DNA of 64,000 bases from Pseudomonas fluorescens (GTDB lineage Bacteria > Pseudomonadota > Gammaproteobacteria > Pseudomonadales > Pseudomonadaceae): assembly GCF_902498065.1 (NCBI RefSeq), contig NZ_CABVIR010000001.1, positions 248,001 through 312,000 of the forward strand, read 5' to 3'. Of this stretch, positions 21,143-28,123 are shown one piece after another. The position numbers and the translations under genes are program-made. Every line of letters begins with the position of its first letter. Position 1 is the stretch's first letter. The notes under the pieces were generated by a model. The model was not told the origin of the DNA, did no database searches, and saw only the letters and a list, made by a program, of their open reading frames with translations.

Positions 21143-21748
21143 ATGCGAGTGTGGTTTTTGAGTGCTGGCCTGGCCTTGATGTGCATGGCCCAGAACGCAG
21201 CGGCGGGTACAGTCCTGATCGTTGGCGATAGTATCAGCGCCGGTTTCGGACTGGATACCCGCCTGGGGTGGGTGTCTTTGCTTGAGCAACGGCTCAAGCG
21301 CGAAGGTTTCGACGATAAGGTGGTCAACGCGTCCATCAGCGGCGACACCAGTGCCGGTGGCCACGCGCGCCTGCCTGCGCTGCTTGCAGAGCATAAACCG
21401 GAGTTGGTGATCCTCGAGTTGGGCGGCAATGACGGGCTGCGCGGAATGCTGCCAACACAATTGCAACAAAACCTTGCAGCGATGATCGACAGCTCCAAGG
21501 CCAGTGGTGCCAAAGTGCTTCTACTCGGCATGCAACTGCCGCCCAACTACGGTGCGCGCTACACCAAGGCCTTCGCTGAGGTTTTCAGCAACGTCGCCAC
21601 CGAGAAAAAAATCCCGCTGGTGCCGTTTTTCCTCGACGGCGTGGGCGGGCATCCAGACCTGATGCAGGCCGACGGCTTGCACCCTGCTGCGGGGGCTCAG
21701 GACAAGTTGCTGGAAAATGTCTGGCCGACGCTGAAACCGCTGCTTTGA
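21143..21748 (+). CDS. tesA: Multifunctional esterase/thioesterase TesA (arylesterase)
   Basis: 201 residues, periplasmic SGNH hydrolase. Signal peptide to about residue 21 (AQNAAAG). Block I GDSISAGFGLDT (Ser at about 30), block III GGNDGLRG, block V DGLHP (Asp/His dyad, about 177-180) are complete, so the enzyme should be active on thioesters and lysophospholipids. The divergent ABC genes are the usual neighbours. The 3' end (21588-21748) is repeated almost exactly at 25107-25267, with the hxs islet in between; the coding frame is intact despite the insertion. Confidence 0.93.
   Translation: MRVWFLSAGLALMCMAQNAAAGTVLIVGDSISAGFGLDTRLGWVSLLEQRLKREGFDDKVVNASISGDTSAGGHARLPALLAEHKPELVILELGGNDGLRGMLPTQLQQNLAAMIDSSKASGAKVLLLGMQLPPNYGARYTKAFAEVFSNVATEKKIPLVPFFLDGVGGHPDLMQADGLHPAAGAQDKLLENVWPTLKPLL
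21588..21748 (+). repeat. Left direct repeat: tesA 3' end
   Basis: 161 bases ending exactly at the tesA stop codon, repeated at 25107-25267 with two differences (gacggc here, gatggg there), both silent in the TesA frame. Together the copies bound the hxs islet, a 3519-bp repeat unit. Confidence 0.95.
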
Positions 21749-21766
21749 GATATTTTCTCGGAGGGA

Positions 21767-22930
21767 TCAGAACGGAGAAAGCTGTTTGCTATACCCAAAC
21801 TTGATTCCTGACGCGAAAAAGCCCCCGCACTCGCGCTGTTTTTTGCAGCTCTGGCATTCGGGGGCGAACTCGTTCTTCCAATCACTGATCGACTTTCGGT
21901 AGTAGGGAAGAATATCCGGGTTCACCAAGCACAGCTGATGGTTGTAGACCGAGATGTTCATGCCGTACTTGGCAAGGATGGCAACCGACTTACTGAGCGT
22001 GTCTTTGTAATCGATGGGGTCAATCCAGAGCTCATCAAGATTGGCTCGCGTAAAGCCCATCATTTCAAGGCCCATCAGTGCCACTTGATCAACAAAAAGA
22101 AGATTGCGAGCGATGTACTCACACAATTCCGGAAGCCGCTGCACCGAAAGCTTGTGTATGACCACTCTGATCTCAACCCTCTGGCCCAAGCGCTTCAGAT
22201 TAAGAATGCCCTGAATGGTTTCATCGAATGCGCCTTGTGCCTGAACGATGTAGTCATGCAGTGTCGGGTCGTCTGAGTAGACCGGGATTCCGATCATCGC
22301 GTCGGACATTTCGATGGCTGCATATTTTTTTGCAAACGTTAGGTCTTTGAAGCTTCGTCCGTTCGAGAGGATATGGATCGCGGTTCTTGGCAGGTAGCTT
22401 TTGGTCAGACGGATAATCTTTAGAAAACGCTCTTTATTCGTCGTTGGCTCACCACCGGTAAACCCCAGCTCTCGGGTTTCCTTTGGGATCAACGGAATCA
22501 AGCTCTCAACTTCATCGAGTATCCATGAATCATCAGCTGTTTTAGGTGGCTGAGAACACATCAGGCAGTAGTTATTGCACTGCTCGGTTAACAGGATGCT
22601 GTTGTTCGGTGATGAAGCCCGAAACAGTACTCGGATGCTCTGACGATCAGCGGAAAGCCGAACAACGTCATTATCACCGATGTAGCTGTAGTCATTCGGC
22701 AGGATCGAATAGTCAGAACCAGCAGGCAGTTCTTCGGCCAGTTTCTGATGTTGCTCGGTCAGCAGGTAATGTGCGAATCCACAGGGGATCTGATGATCAG
22801 AAATCAGATAGGCCAGTTCCCGGCGCAAGACTTCAGGCAGGCTCCGGTTGGTCGAAACCTTGATCAAGGTGCGATCGTTGTAAACATTTACCGCCTGAAT
22901 GCGGATTACCTTTCCGCTGAGCTTCAGCAT
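21767..22930 (-). CDS. hxsC: His-Xaa-Ser system radical SAM maturase HxsC
   Basis: 387 residues. A non-standard N-terminal domain (about 1-105) precedes the radical SAM core with CNNYCLMC (Cys 118, 122, 125) for the 4Fe-4S cluster and GFTGGEPTTN for SAM binding. The C-terminus has a short Cys cluster, CQSCKKQRECGG, that may hold another cluster. HxsC is one of two radical SAM enzymes of the His-Xaa-Ser system, thought to modify the HxsA precursor; the chemistry is not established. Its ATG (22930) overlaps the hxsB stop by seven bases (ATGCTGA). The stop is 18 bases from the tesA stop on the opposite strand, with no clear terminator between. Base composition is AT-rich compared with its surroundings. 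Confidence 0.88.
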   Translation of the reverse strand: MLKLSGKVIRIQAVNVYNDRTLIKVSTNRSLPEVLRRELAYLISDHQIPCGFAHYLLTEQHQKLAEELPAGSDYSILPNDYSYIGDNDVVRLSADRQSIRVLFRASSPNNSILLTEQCNNYCLMCSQPPKTADDSWILDEVESLIPLIPKETRELGFTGGEPTTNKERFLKIIRLTKSYLPRTAIHILSNGRSFKDLTFAKKYAAIEMSDAMIGIPVYSDDPTLHDYIVQAQGAFDETIQGILNLKRLGQRVEIRVVIHKLSVQRLPELCEYIARNLLFVDQVALMGLEMMGFTRANLDELWIDPIDYKDTLSKSVAILAKYGMNISVYNHQLCLVNPDILPYYRKSISDWKNEFAPECQSCKKQRECGGFFASGIKFGYSKQLSPF

Positions 22931-24381
22931 CGATTAGCCCACCCCATAAAAATCCGCTTCGTATGTTCGTCGCGTCCCATCAGCTCAATGAGGTGCTTGA
23001 AAATAGACATGTTGCGCTTGCAGAACGAGGATTCTGTTTTTCTCGCTACCAGGTCGTTGTGCATAGCATGATGGTAGACAGGCTCGGCACCACAATAAGG
23101 TTCAAACGCACAGTCAGAGCACATGGGCGCGCTTAAGGTGAAGGAGTTTTCCAGAGCATCCAGAAGCTGGTCGGAAAGAATGATGTCTTCATAGGAATGC
23201 TCAAGAACGTTGCCCAATCTGAACGTATGGTCGCCCATCTCGGCAAGCATCCGGCTTTCATCCGAGGCATAGACGGCCCCGTCGTAATTGAACACGATGG
23301 CGGCAATTCCCGCGCCAGCAGGGTTCATCAAGTCAACAAATCCAGGATCATTCGAGGTCAGCATTTTTGTCAGTACAAGCGAGGAGTACTGCTCGACAAA
23401 TCGTACGCCGGACTTGTTCAGCTCAATGATGTACTCAAGACCTTCCTTGTAAAATTCCAGCCAGCGCTCAGCGTCATACGACATGAATTTCTTGGTCTTG
23501 ATTGCAAAGCCGTATGGGGAGAGCGTACGGAGAAAGATTCCATCAAAGCCCAGGCGCAAGTACTCATCAATGATATCTCTCGCTCGGGGCAGGCTCTTGT
23601 CTGTCGTTGTCATCAGAGCTGACACTTGATCGTAACCAAGGGCGGCACGTGCCTTTTTCAGGCCTTCTTCGAAGCGTTGATGACTGTCTCTTCCGGGGCG
23701 AGGGCGGTTCGCATTGTGGAGATCCATTGGACCGTCAAGAGAAGATGAAAGGACGATGTTGTGCTGCTTGCAGAAAACCAGCACTCGATCGGTCAGTAGC
23801 GATAGTGTGGTAGCAATGACGAATTGAAGGTCACGACCTTCCTTTAGGTTGCGTTTTTTTGCCTCAAGAACGATGTACTCCACCATCTCGAAATTCAGTA
23901 GAGGCTCTCCCCCCTGAAACTCTATTTTGATGGCTGGATTCGGAGACCTGAAAACGAAATCCAACGACTTTTCAGCCATCTGCTTCGTCATGTCGAATTC
24001 GCCTTTGCTTTCTGATTGCCTTGATACCTGGCAGTACGGGCAGCTGTGGTCGCAGCGGAGGGTTACGACAAAGATATGCAGGTTGGTGAACTGGGAGAGT
24101 CTAGACAGGCGTGTACGAATCTTGAGGGCCAGAAGCTGCAGCGGTGCCTGCTCATTGGTGAATCGGATGAACTGTTTCGACCGCAGAGTAGGTATCAGTT
24201 CCGATGAGATCGGGAGTGTCTTGGATATCAGCGGTTCGAGCATCGGTACCGGTACGACGTGGAACTCGCCTGCCATGTTGGTGATGACGTACTCGTCGTC
24301 ATTCAGACGATCAAATTTGAATGGCAGCAACTCATAGGTGCGTTGCTGTACATAAAATTCCAGTTTTTGGAATTTACTCAC
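22924..24381 (-). CDS. hxsB: His-Xaa-Ser system radical SAM maturase HxsB (SPASM type)
   Basis: 485 residues from a GTG start. An N-terminal domain (about 1-100) is followed by the radical SAM core: CDHSCPYC (Cys 110, 114, 117), EFQGGEPLLN, and SSLDGP later in the barrel. The C-terminal SPASM-like region has several Cys (MCSDCAFEPYCGAEP and a final SSFCKRN), expected to bind auxiliary Fe-S clusters as in other peptide-modifying enzymes. Its start overlaps the hxsD stop by eight bases (GTGAGTAA). The tight overlaps D-B-C imply stoichiometric translation. Peptide modification of HxsA is inferred from the family, not from the sequence alone. Confidence 0.9.
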   Translation of the reverse strand: MSKFQKLEFYVQQRTYELLPFKFDRLNDDEYVITNMAGEFHVVPVPMLEPLISKTLPISSELIPTLRSKQFIRFTNEQAPLQLLALKIRTRLSRLSQFTNLHIFVVTLRCDHSCPYCQVSRQSESKGEFDMTKQMAEKSLDFVFRSPNPAIKIEFQGGEPLLNFEMVEYIVLEAKKRNLKEGRDLQFVIATTLSLLTDRVLVFCKQHNIVLSSSLDGPMDLHNANRPRPGRDSHQRFEEGLKKARAALGYDQVSALMTTTDKSLPRARDIIDEYLRLGFDGIFLRTLSPYGFAIKTKKFMSYDAERWLEFYKEGLEYIIELNKSGVRFVEQYSSLVLTKMLTSNDPGFVDLMNPAGAGIAAIVFNYDGAVYASDESRMLAEMGDHTFRLGNVLEHSYEDIILSDQLLDALENSFTLSAPMCSDCAFEPYCGAEPVYHHAMHNDLVARKTESSFCKRNMSIFKHLIELMGRDEHTKRIFMGWANRC

Positions 24382-24676
24382 TGATCAGTCCGGTTTTTGA
24401 GAACGCCAATCCAAGGATCAGGTTCCTGATCGGCAGGGTTTCAGCGTTCAACCTGTGGCGTAGCTGGTAGTCGAGCACATCCTTCTTGAATTCTTGAATG
24501 GCTGTCAGAAACGAAGGTTCGTCGATGCCAATGTTCGAGGACAAGGTGCAAACAAATTTCCCATCAGCGCATTTGATATCGGCTGTCAGCGAATTCATCG
24601 AGCGATAAGCGGCTTTTTGTAGAGCTTCCACATCATAAAGCCGCTCATCAAAGGCGAGCGTAGACTCAAGTTCCAT
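24374..24676 (-). CDS. hxsD: His-Xaa-Ser system protein HxsD
   Basis: 100 residues from the ATG at 24676, the usual HxsD size. No signal peptide or catalytic motif; it is rich in charged and helical sequence (EVKKDVLDYQLRHRLN-like segment; core KKDVLDYQLRHRL, about 67-79). It may be a small partner or recognition protein that brings the precursor to the maturases, but this is inference. The frame extends upstream through hxsA in another frame and is not used. The start lies one base after the hxsA stop (TGA-A-ATG), so translation is coupled. Overlaps hxsB by eight bases. Confidence 0.82.
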   Translation of the reverse strand: MELESTLAFDERLYDVEALQKAAYRSMNSLTADIKCADGKFVCTLSSNIGIDEPSFLTAIQEFKKDVLDYQLRHRLNAETLPIRNLILGLAFSKTGLISE

Positions 24677-24677
24677 T

Positions 24678-24965
24678 TCAGGAGCCCGAGTGATGGGAGC
24701 TGTGTGAGCTGTGCGAAGCGTGAGAGCTGTGAGAGCTGTGGTAAGCCATGAACTGACCTTGATCTCCACGTTTCAGGACAAATGCAAACAGGTCATTACC
24801 ACCGCGAGCCGAAATATTTTCGCTTTGAGTAGTAGATTGGAATGAGATTGTAGTGTCAGTGTCGGGTTCGACAATTTCGTGGGTGGTTAAGGCCGAAGCC
24901 TGCTCAGTGCCTACAGCTGCTGCCAGAGTAGCGATTGGTACCAAAAAGGAACGCTTTTTCATCAT
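24678..24965 (-). CDS. hxsA: His-Xaa-Ser repeat precursor protein HxsA
   Basis: 95 residues (tandem ATGs at 24965 and 24962; AAGGA ribosome site in front). An N-terminal Sec-type signal peptide (MMKKRSFLVP, hydrophobic run, ASA at about 23-25) precedes a middle region (about 26-74) and a C-terminal run of His-Xaa-Ser units: HSS HSS HAS HSS HSS, then HHS, ending GS (residues 76-95). HxsA is the presumed substrate of the HxsB/HxsC radical SAM enzymes; the signal peptide suggests that the modified product leaves the cytoplasm. The repeated His could bind metal. First gene of the operon hxsA-D-B-C. Confidence 0.88.
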   Translation of the reverse strand: MMKKRSFLVPIATLAAAVGTEQASALTTHEIVEPDTDTTISFQSTTQSENISARGGNDLFAFVLKRGDQGQFMAYHSSHSSHASHSSHSSHHSGS

Positions 24966-25031
24966 CGGATTTCCTTATCGTTAGTGGGGATATAAGCGAG
25001 TCTGGCTGGCAGGATGCCATGATGTCAATGT

Positions 25032-25096
25032 GGAATTAGCGGTGAAGAGCCATCCATCTCTTAAATCCGACAGACGTACCATAGCCCGCTAATTCC
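25032..25096. repeat. 11-bp inverted repeat upstream of hxsA
   Basis: Perfect arms ggaattagcgg (25032-25042) and ccgctaattcc (25086-25096), 43 bp apart, in the 140-bp leader between hxsA and the right tesA repeat. Could be a paired operator for the hxs operon or part of the islet end. Confidence 0.65.
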
Positions 25097-25106
25097 GTAG
25101 TGCACG

Positions 25107-25267
25107 GCAACGTCGCCACCGAGAAAAAAATCCCGCTGGTGCCGTTTTTCCTCGACGGCGTGGGCGGGCATCCAGACCTGATGCAGGCCGATGGGTTGCA
25201 CCCTGCTGCGGGGGCTCAGGACAAGTTGCTGGAAAATGTCTGGCCGACGCTGAAACCGCTGCTTTGA
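25107..25267 (+). pseudogene. Right direct repeat: truncated tesA 3' end
   Basis: Second copy of the tesA C-terminal coding end including the TGA stop (25265-25267), 159 of 161 bases identical to 21588-21748. It has no start or N-terminal part and is expected to be non-functional. The sequence after it (from 25268) leads to the gene that normally follows tesA, so this copy sits at the ancestral junction. Confidence 0.95.
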
Positions 25268-25323
25268 CGCTTTTCTAGCGGCGGTGTTTCGGCTAAGGTG
25301 GCGCCCCCGATTTGGAGCCCCCG

Positions 25324-25617
25324 ATGCCGCGTCCCGCCTGGTCACTTTTTGCCTACCAACTGATCGAGCCTGACGAACAGCTGGATCTGTTCGCCTGCCA
25401 GGAAGTGCGGGTACACCTGGTGACCCGTCAGCTGGAGCTGGGCGGCTCGGCCGATCGTACTTTGTGCGGCAGCCTGCTCCCCGCGCAACCGCGCTGGTCG
25501 AGCGTTGATCGCCGGGTGTTCCAGGATCAGCGTCTGTGTTCGTTGTGCCGGGCCATCCTCGAGTCGCAAAAGCGTGGTACTTCGCCGATCTGGCCTGAGT
25601 TGCGGTTCGAGCTTTGA
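25324..25617 (+). CDS. Conserved hypothetical protein between tesA and the L,D-transpeptidase gene
   Basis: 97 residues from the ATG at 25324, six bases after TTGGAG. A near-cytoplasmic protein with a Cys-x-x-Cys pair (LCSLC, about 77-81) and further Cys (DLFAC, about 25-29; TLCGS), which could hold a small metal site. No signal or membrane segment. I recall the same small gene between tesA and the YkuD gene in P. aeruginosa, so this is the expected order, with the hxs islet inserted just upstream. Confidence 0.65.
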   Translation: MPRPAWSLFAYQLIEPDEQLDLFACQEVRVHLVTRQLELGGSADRTLCGSLLPAQPRWSSVDRRVFQDQRLCSLCRAILESQKRGTSPIWPELRFEL

Positions 25618-25785
25618 TGGTGTGAAGCCGGCAGCGGCCGTTGCCTAAGAAACGGATATGTACGCCTGAAAAACCGCATCCATCGTAGCCAATTCGCGCT
25701 CTATCGGTGTGTCTCCCCGAATGCCGGAGCGCCAGTGTACAATTGCGTTCTTAAACCCCAGTCGATTATGCGAAGGATTTTCCGG

Positions 25786-26757
25786 ATGTTGCCGCGCTTT
25801 CCTGCCGTCACCCGCTGCCTGACTCTTGCCGCCCTTTGTGCGGCAGGCCCCGTAGCAGCATTGGAGCTACCCCTGCCACCGCCCGGTGAAGACATCATCG
25901 GCCAGGTGCAAGTGATCAAGGCCAAGTACGAAGACACCTTCGCTGACCTTGGCACCACCTACGATCTGGGCTACTTGGAAATGGTCGCGGCCAACCCGGG
26001 CGTCGATCCATGGTTGCCGGGTGCCGGTACCGAGGTCGTACTGCCGACGCGCTTCATCCTGCCGCCGGGCCCGCGTGAAGGCATCGTCATCAACCTGGCT
26101 GAATACCGCCTCTACTACTTCCCGAAAGGCCGGAACGTGGTCTACACCTTCCCGCTGGGTATCGGTCGTGAAGGCTGGGGTTCGCCGATTGCCCACACCA
26201 GCATCGTTGCGAAGACGCCAAACCCGACCTGGACGCCTCCTGCGTCGATCAAGGCCGAGCACGCGGCTGACGGCGATCCGCTGCCGAACGTCGTGCCGGC
26301 CGGCCCGGACAACCCGCTGGGCCCGTTCAAGTTCACCCTGGGCACGCCGGGCTACCTGATCCACGGTTCGAACAAGAAGTTCGGTATCGGCATGCGCACC
26401 AGCCACGGCTGCTTCCGCATGTTCAACAATAACGTACTGGAAATGGCAGGCATGGTGCCGGTCGGCACGTCGGTGCGCATTCTCAACGACCCGTACAAGT
26501 TCGGCGTCAGTGGCGGCAAGGTTTATCTGGAAGCGCACACGCCGCTGGACGACAAGGGCAACCCGTCGGTCGTCGACAAGCACACGGCGGTGATCAACGC
26601 GATGCTCAAGCGTGAAGACATCACCAACAACCTGCGCATGAACTGGGACGTGGTGCGCGATGTGGTCGCCGCTGAAGATGGCCTGCCGGTGGAAATCGCC
26701 GTGCCGAACACTTCTGCGCCGATGGTGACGAGTGCACCGATCGATCCGATGCAGTAA
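25786..26757 (+). CDS. L,D-transpeptidase (YkuD family)
   Basis: 323 residues from the ATG at 25786, chosen because AAGGA lies eight bases upstream and the next residues are a clean signal peptide (MLPRFPAVTRCLTLAALCAA). A LysM-like peptidoglycan-binding part (about 40-85) precedes the YkuD domain (about 95-230) with catalytic HGSN...SHGCFRM (Cys in SHGCF, about 215). These enzymes form 3-3 cross-links or attach Braun-type lipoprotein. It lies just upstream of, and convergent with, oprI, whose product is a Braun-lipoprotein analogue. Ends in a strong terminator. Confidence 0.9.
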   Translation: MLPRFPAVTRCLTLAALCAAGPVAALELPLPPPGEDIIGQVQVIKAKYEDTFADLGTTYDLGYLEMVAANPGVDPWLPGAGTEVVLPTRFILPPGPREGIVINLAEYRLYYFPKGRNVVYTFPLGIGREGWGSPIAHTSIVAKTPNPTWTPPASIKAEHAADGDPLPNVVPAGPDNPLGPFKFTLGTPGYLIHGSNKKFGIGMRTSHGCFRMFNNNVLEMAGMVPVGTSVRILNDPYKFGVSGGKVYLEAHTPLDDKGNPSVVDKHTAVINAMLKREDITNNLRMNWDVVRDVVAAEDGLPVEIAVPNTSAPMVTSAPIDPMQ

Positions 26758-26766
26758 TGCTTGAAC

Positions 26767-26803
26767 AAAACCCGTCGACGCGCAGAGCGTCGGCGGGTTT
26801 TTT
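26767..26803 (+). terminator. Intrinsic terminator of the L,D-transpeptidase gene
   Basis: Stem aacccgtcgacgc / gcgtcggcgggtt with a short loop, followed by six Ts. Confidence 0.85.
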
Positions 26804-26827
26804 ATTGCCTGGATAAACACCGGGCAA

Positions 26828-26859
26828 TAAAAAAGCCGACCCAAAAAATGGGTCGGCTT
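26828..26859 (-). terminator. Intrinsic terminator of oprI
   Basis: Minus-strand stem aagccgaccc / gggtcggctt, a loop of T residues, then a T tract (the a-rich run at 26828-26834 on plus). Lies 20 bases beyond the oprI stop. Confidence 0.88.
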
Positions 26860-26880
26860 GATAACAATCCCGAAGGATTA

Positions 26881-27132
26881 TTACTTGCGGCTAGCTTTTT
26901 CCAGCATGCGCAGAGCACGCTCGTTAGCTTCGTCAGCAGTCTGTTGTGCTTTTTGAGCAGCAGCCAGAGCTTCATCAGCTTTACGGTAAGCTTCGTCTGC
27001 ACGAGCCTGGGAGCGAGCAGCTGCGTCTTCAGTAGCGGTCAGACGTGCTTCGGTTTCTTTCGATACGCTGCTGCAACCGGTAGCCAGAACTGCGGCCAGA
27101 GCCAGAGCAGAGAATTTCAGAACGTTGTTCAT
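26881..27132 (-). CDS. oprI: Major outer membrane lipoprotein I (Lpp-type)
   Basis: 83 residues. Signal peptide and lipobox LATGCSS (Cys at about 20), then an Ala-rich coiled coil (about 30-80) with the repeats [24 protein letters not shown] and a C-terminal ASRK. The C-terminal Lys can be linked to peptidoglycan. Abundant trimeric lipoprotein that ties the outer membrane to the cell wall. The ATG at 27132 is preceded by GAAGGGGAACACG; the frame extends upstream but lacks the signal pattern. Convergent with the L,D-transpeptidase. Confidence 0.96.
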   Translation of the reverse strand: MNNVLKFSALALAAVLATGCSSVSKETEARLTATEDAAARSQARADEAYRKADEALAAAQKAQQTADEANERALRMLEKASRK

Positions 27133-27774
27133 CGTGTTCCCCTTCAAGGACTTTCTATTAAGTAGCTGTCTCCTCAGAGTGAGGAAATAGCCGGCGTACA
27201 TACTACCCATTACTTGTCGTAAGTAAACTGACGTAAAGCAAGAAGCAAAAAAAATTGTAGGCGTTGATTCTTTTTCGAGCAACTTTTACTTGCGATTGAT
27301 TAAAAAATATCCAGCTGCAAGGCCCGAGATGAGCGAGTTGGCACGAAAAAGTCCGCGGTGCCAGGATTGTTTTCCCAGTCTTGGCTAAAGTCTGTCTACA
27401 TGGTTCGTCTACACTTTTGTTCGGGATTTGCGCAGCACCTCTCAAACTCTTTCTTCTAGTAGAGGTGACTTAAAAGAAGGGCGCTCGTCTTAAGTCTCAA
27501 CATCCGGCAATGTTCAGGCTATCGACCCGCGGAGCTCTTCGGTCGAGCCGTCCCTGCGTAACCCGGAGCAGCACCGCCCCAAACCCAGCGTGATGACGAG
27601 CGTACCTTGAGCATTTCTGCCAATGGTGCCTACTATTTGATACGTGCTCGGTTGCGCGAGATCGGTGCAGCTCTTCTCGGTGTCCATTCAGGCACGGGGT
27701 GGCGTAGATGTTCCTTCGCCGGAAAAACATCGGTAAGGTAGGGGTCGGAATTCAAGACCCGCAGAGGAGTTGTG
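27133..27774. other. Long intergenic region between oprI and a GNAT gene
   Basis: About 640 bp without a supported gene. The 27133-27320 part holds the oprI promoter and leader. Palindrome gacttaa/ttaagtc lies at 27468-27497 and hairpin-capable sequence around 27437-27468. A short plus-strand open stretch (27560-27745) has no start signal and no recognisable product. I do not recognise an RNA family here. Confidence 0.4.
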
Positions 27775-28062
27775 ATGAGCGAGGCGTTGTCCATCAACCA
27801 TGACCAGGCAGGTCATCAGTTCGAGACCAATGTGGACGGTCATCGTGCCTACCTGACCTATATGGATCTGGGGAAACAGACTCTGGATATTTATCGCACC
27901 TTCGTGCCCAACGCATTGCGTGGTCGCGGCATTGCGGCAGCCTTGACCGAGAAGGCGCTGGAGTACGCCGAGGAAATGGGCTACACCGTTATCCCATCGT
28001 GTTCCTACGTGGAGCGCTACATGGAGCGTCACCAGCGGCATGCGGCCAAGCTGAGCCAGTAA
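27775..28062 (+). CDS. Small GNAT-family acetyltransferase (YjdJ type)
   Basis: 95 residues from the ATG at 27775, with AGAGGAG eight bases upstream; an adjacent GTG at 27772 is the alternative. The acetyl-CoA-binding signature NALRGRGIAAALTEKALEYAEEMGY is present, core RGRGIAAALTEKAL (about 45-58), followed by a Tyr/Cys-rich end IPSCSYVERYMERH. Members are small single-domain acetyltransferases of unknown substrate. Ends in a strong terminator. Confidence 0.88.
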   Translation: MSEALSINHDQAGHQFETNVDGHRAYLTYMDLGKQTLDIYRTFVPNALRGRGIAAALTEKALEYAEEMGYTVIPSCSYVERYMERHQRHAAKLSQ

Positions 28063-28075
28063 AACAAACGCATAA

Positions 28076-28106
28076 AAAAACGCCGGGTTTAAGCCCGGCG
28101 TTTTTG
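28076..28106. terminator. Bidirectional terminator
   Basis: Arms cgccggg and cccggcg, with seven As before and five Ts after, serving the GNAT gene and the DAHP synthase gene from the other side. Confidence 0.9.
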
Positions 28107-28123
28107 TGTGCGCTGAAGAGTGA

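Noticed and set aside
24678..24740. Short tandem repeat at the hxsA 3' end as a CRISPR or microsatellite
   Set aside because: The triplet-coded His-Xaa-Ser repeat in frame with an intact gene accounts for it; there are no spacers.
21588..25267. Direct repeats as a transposon target-site duplication
   Set aside because: 161 bp is far too long for a target-site duplication, and there is no transposase or terminal inverted repeat at the edges.
25061..25345. 94-residue minus-strand frame over the right tesA copy
   Set aside because: It reads the complement of the duplicated tesA end and has no signal or family.
27330..27370. TTGGCACG...GCGG near 27345 as a sigma-54 promoter
   Set aside because: GG and GC are not ten bases apart, so the spacing does not fit.
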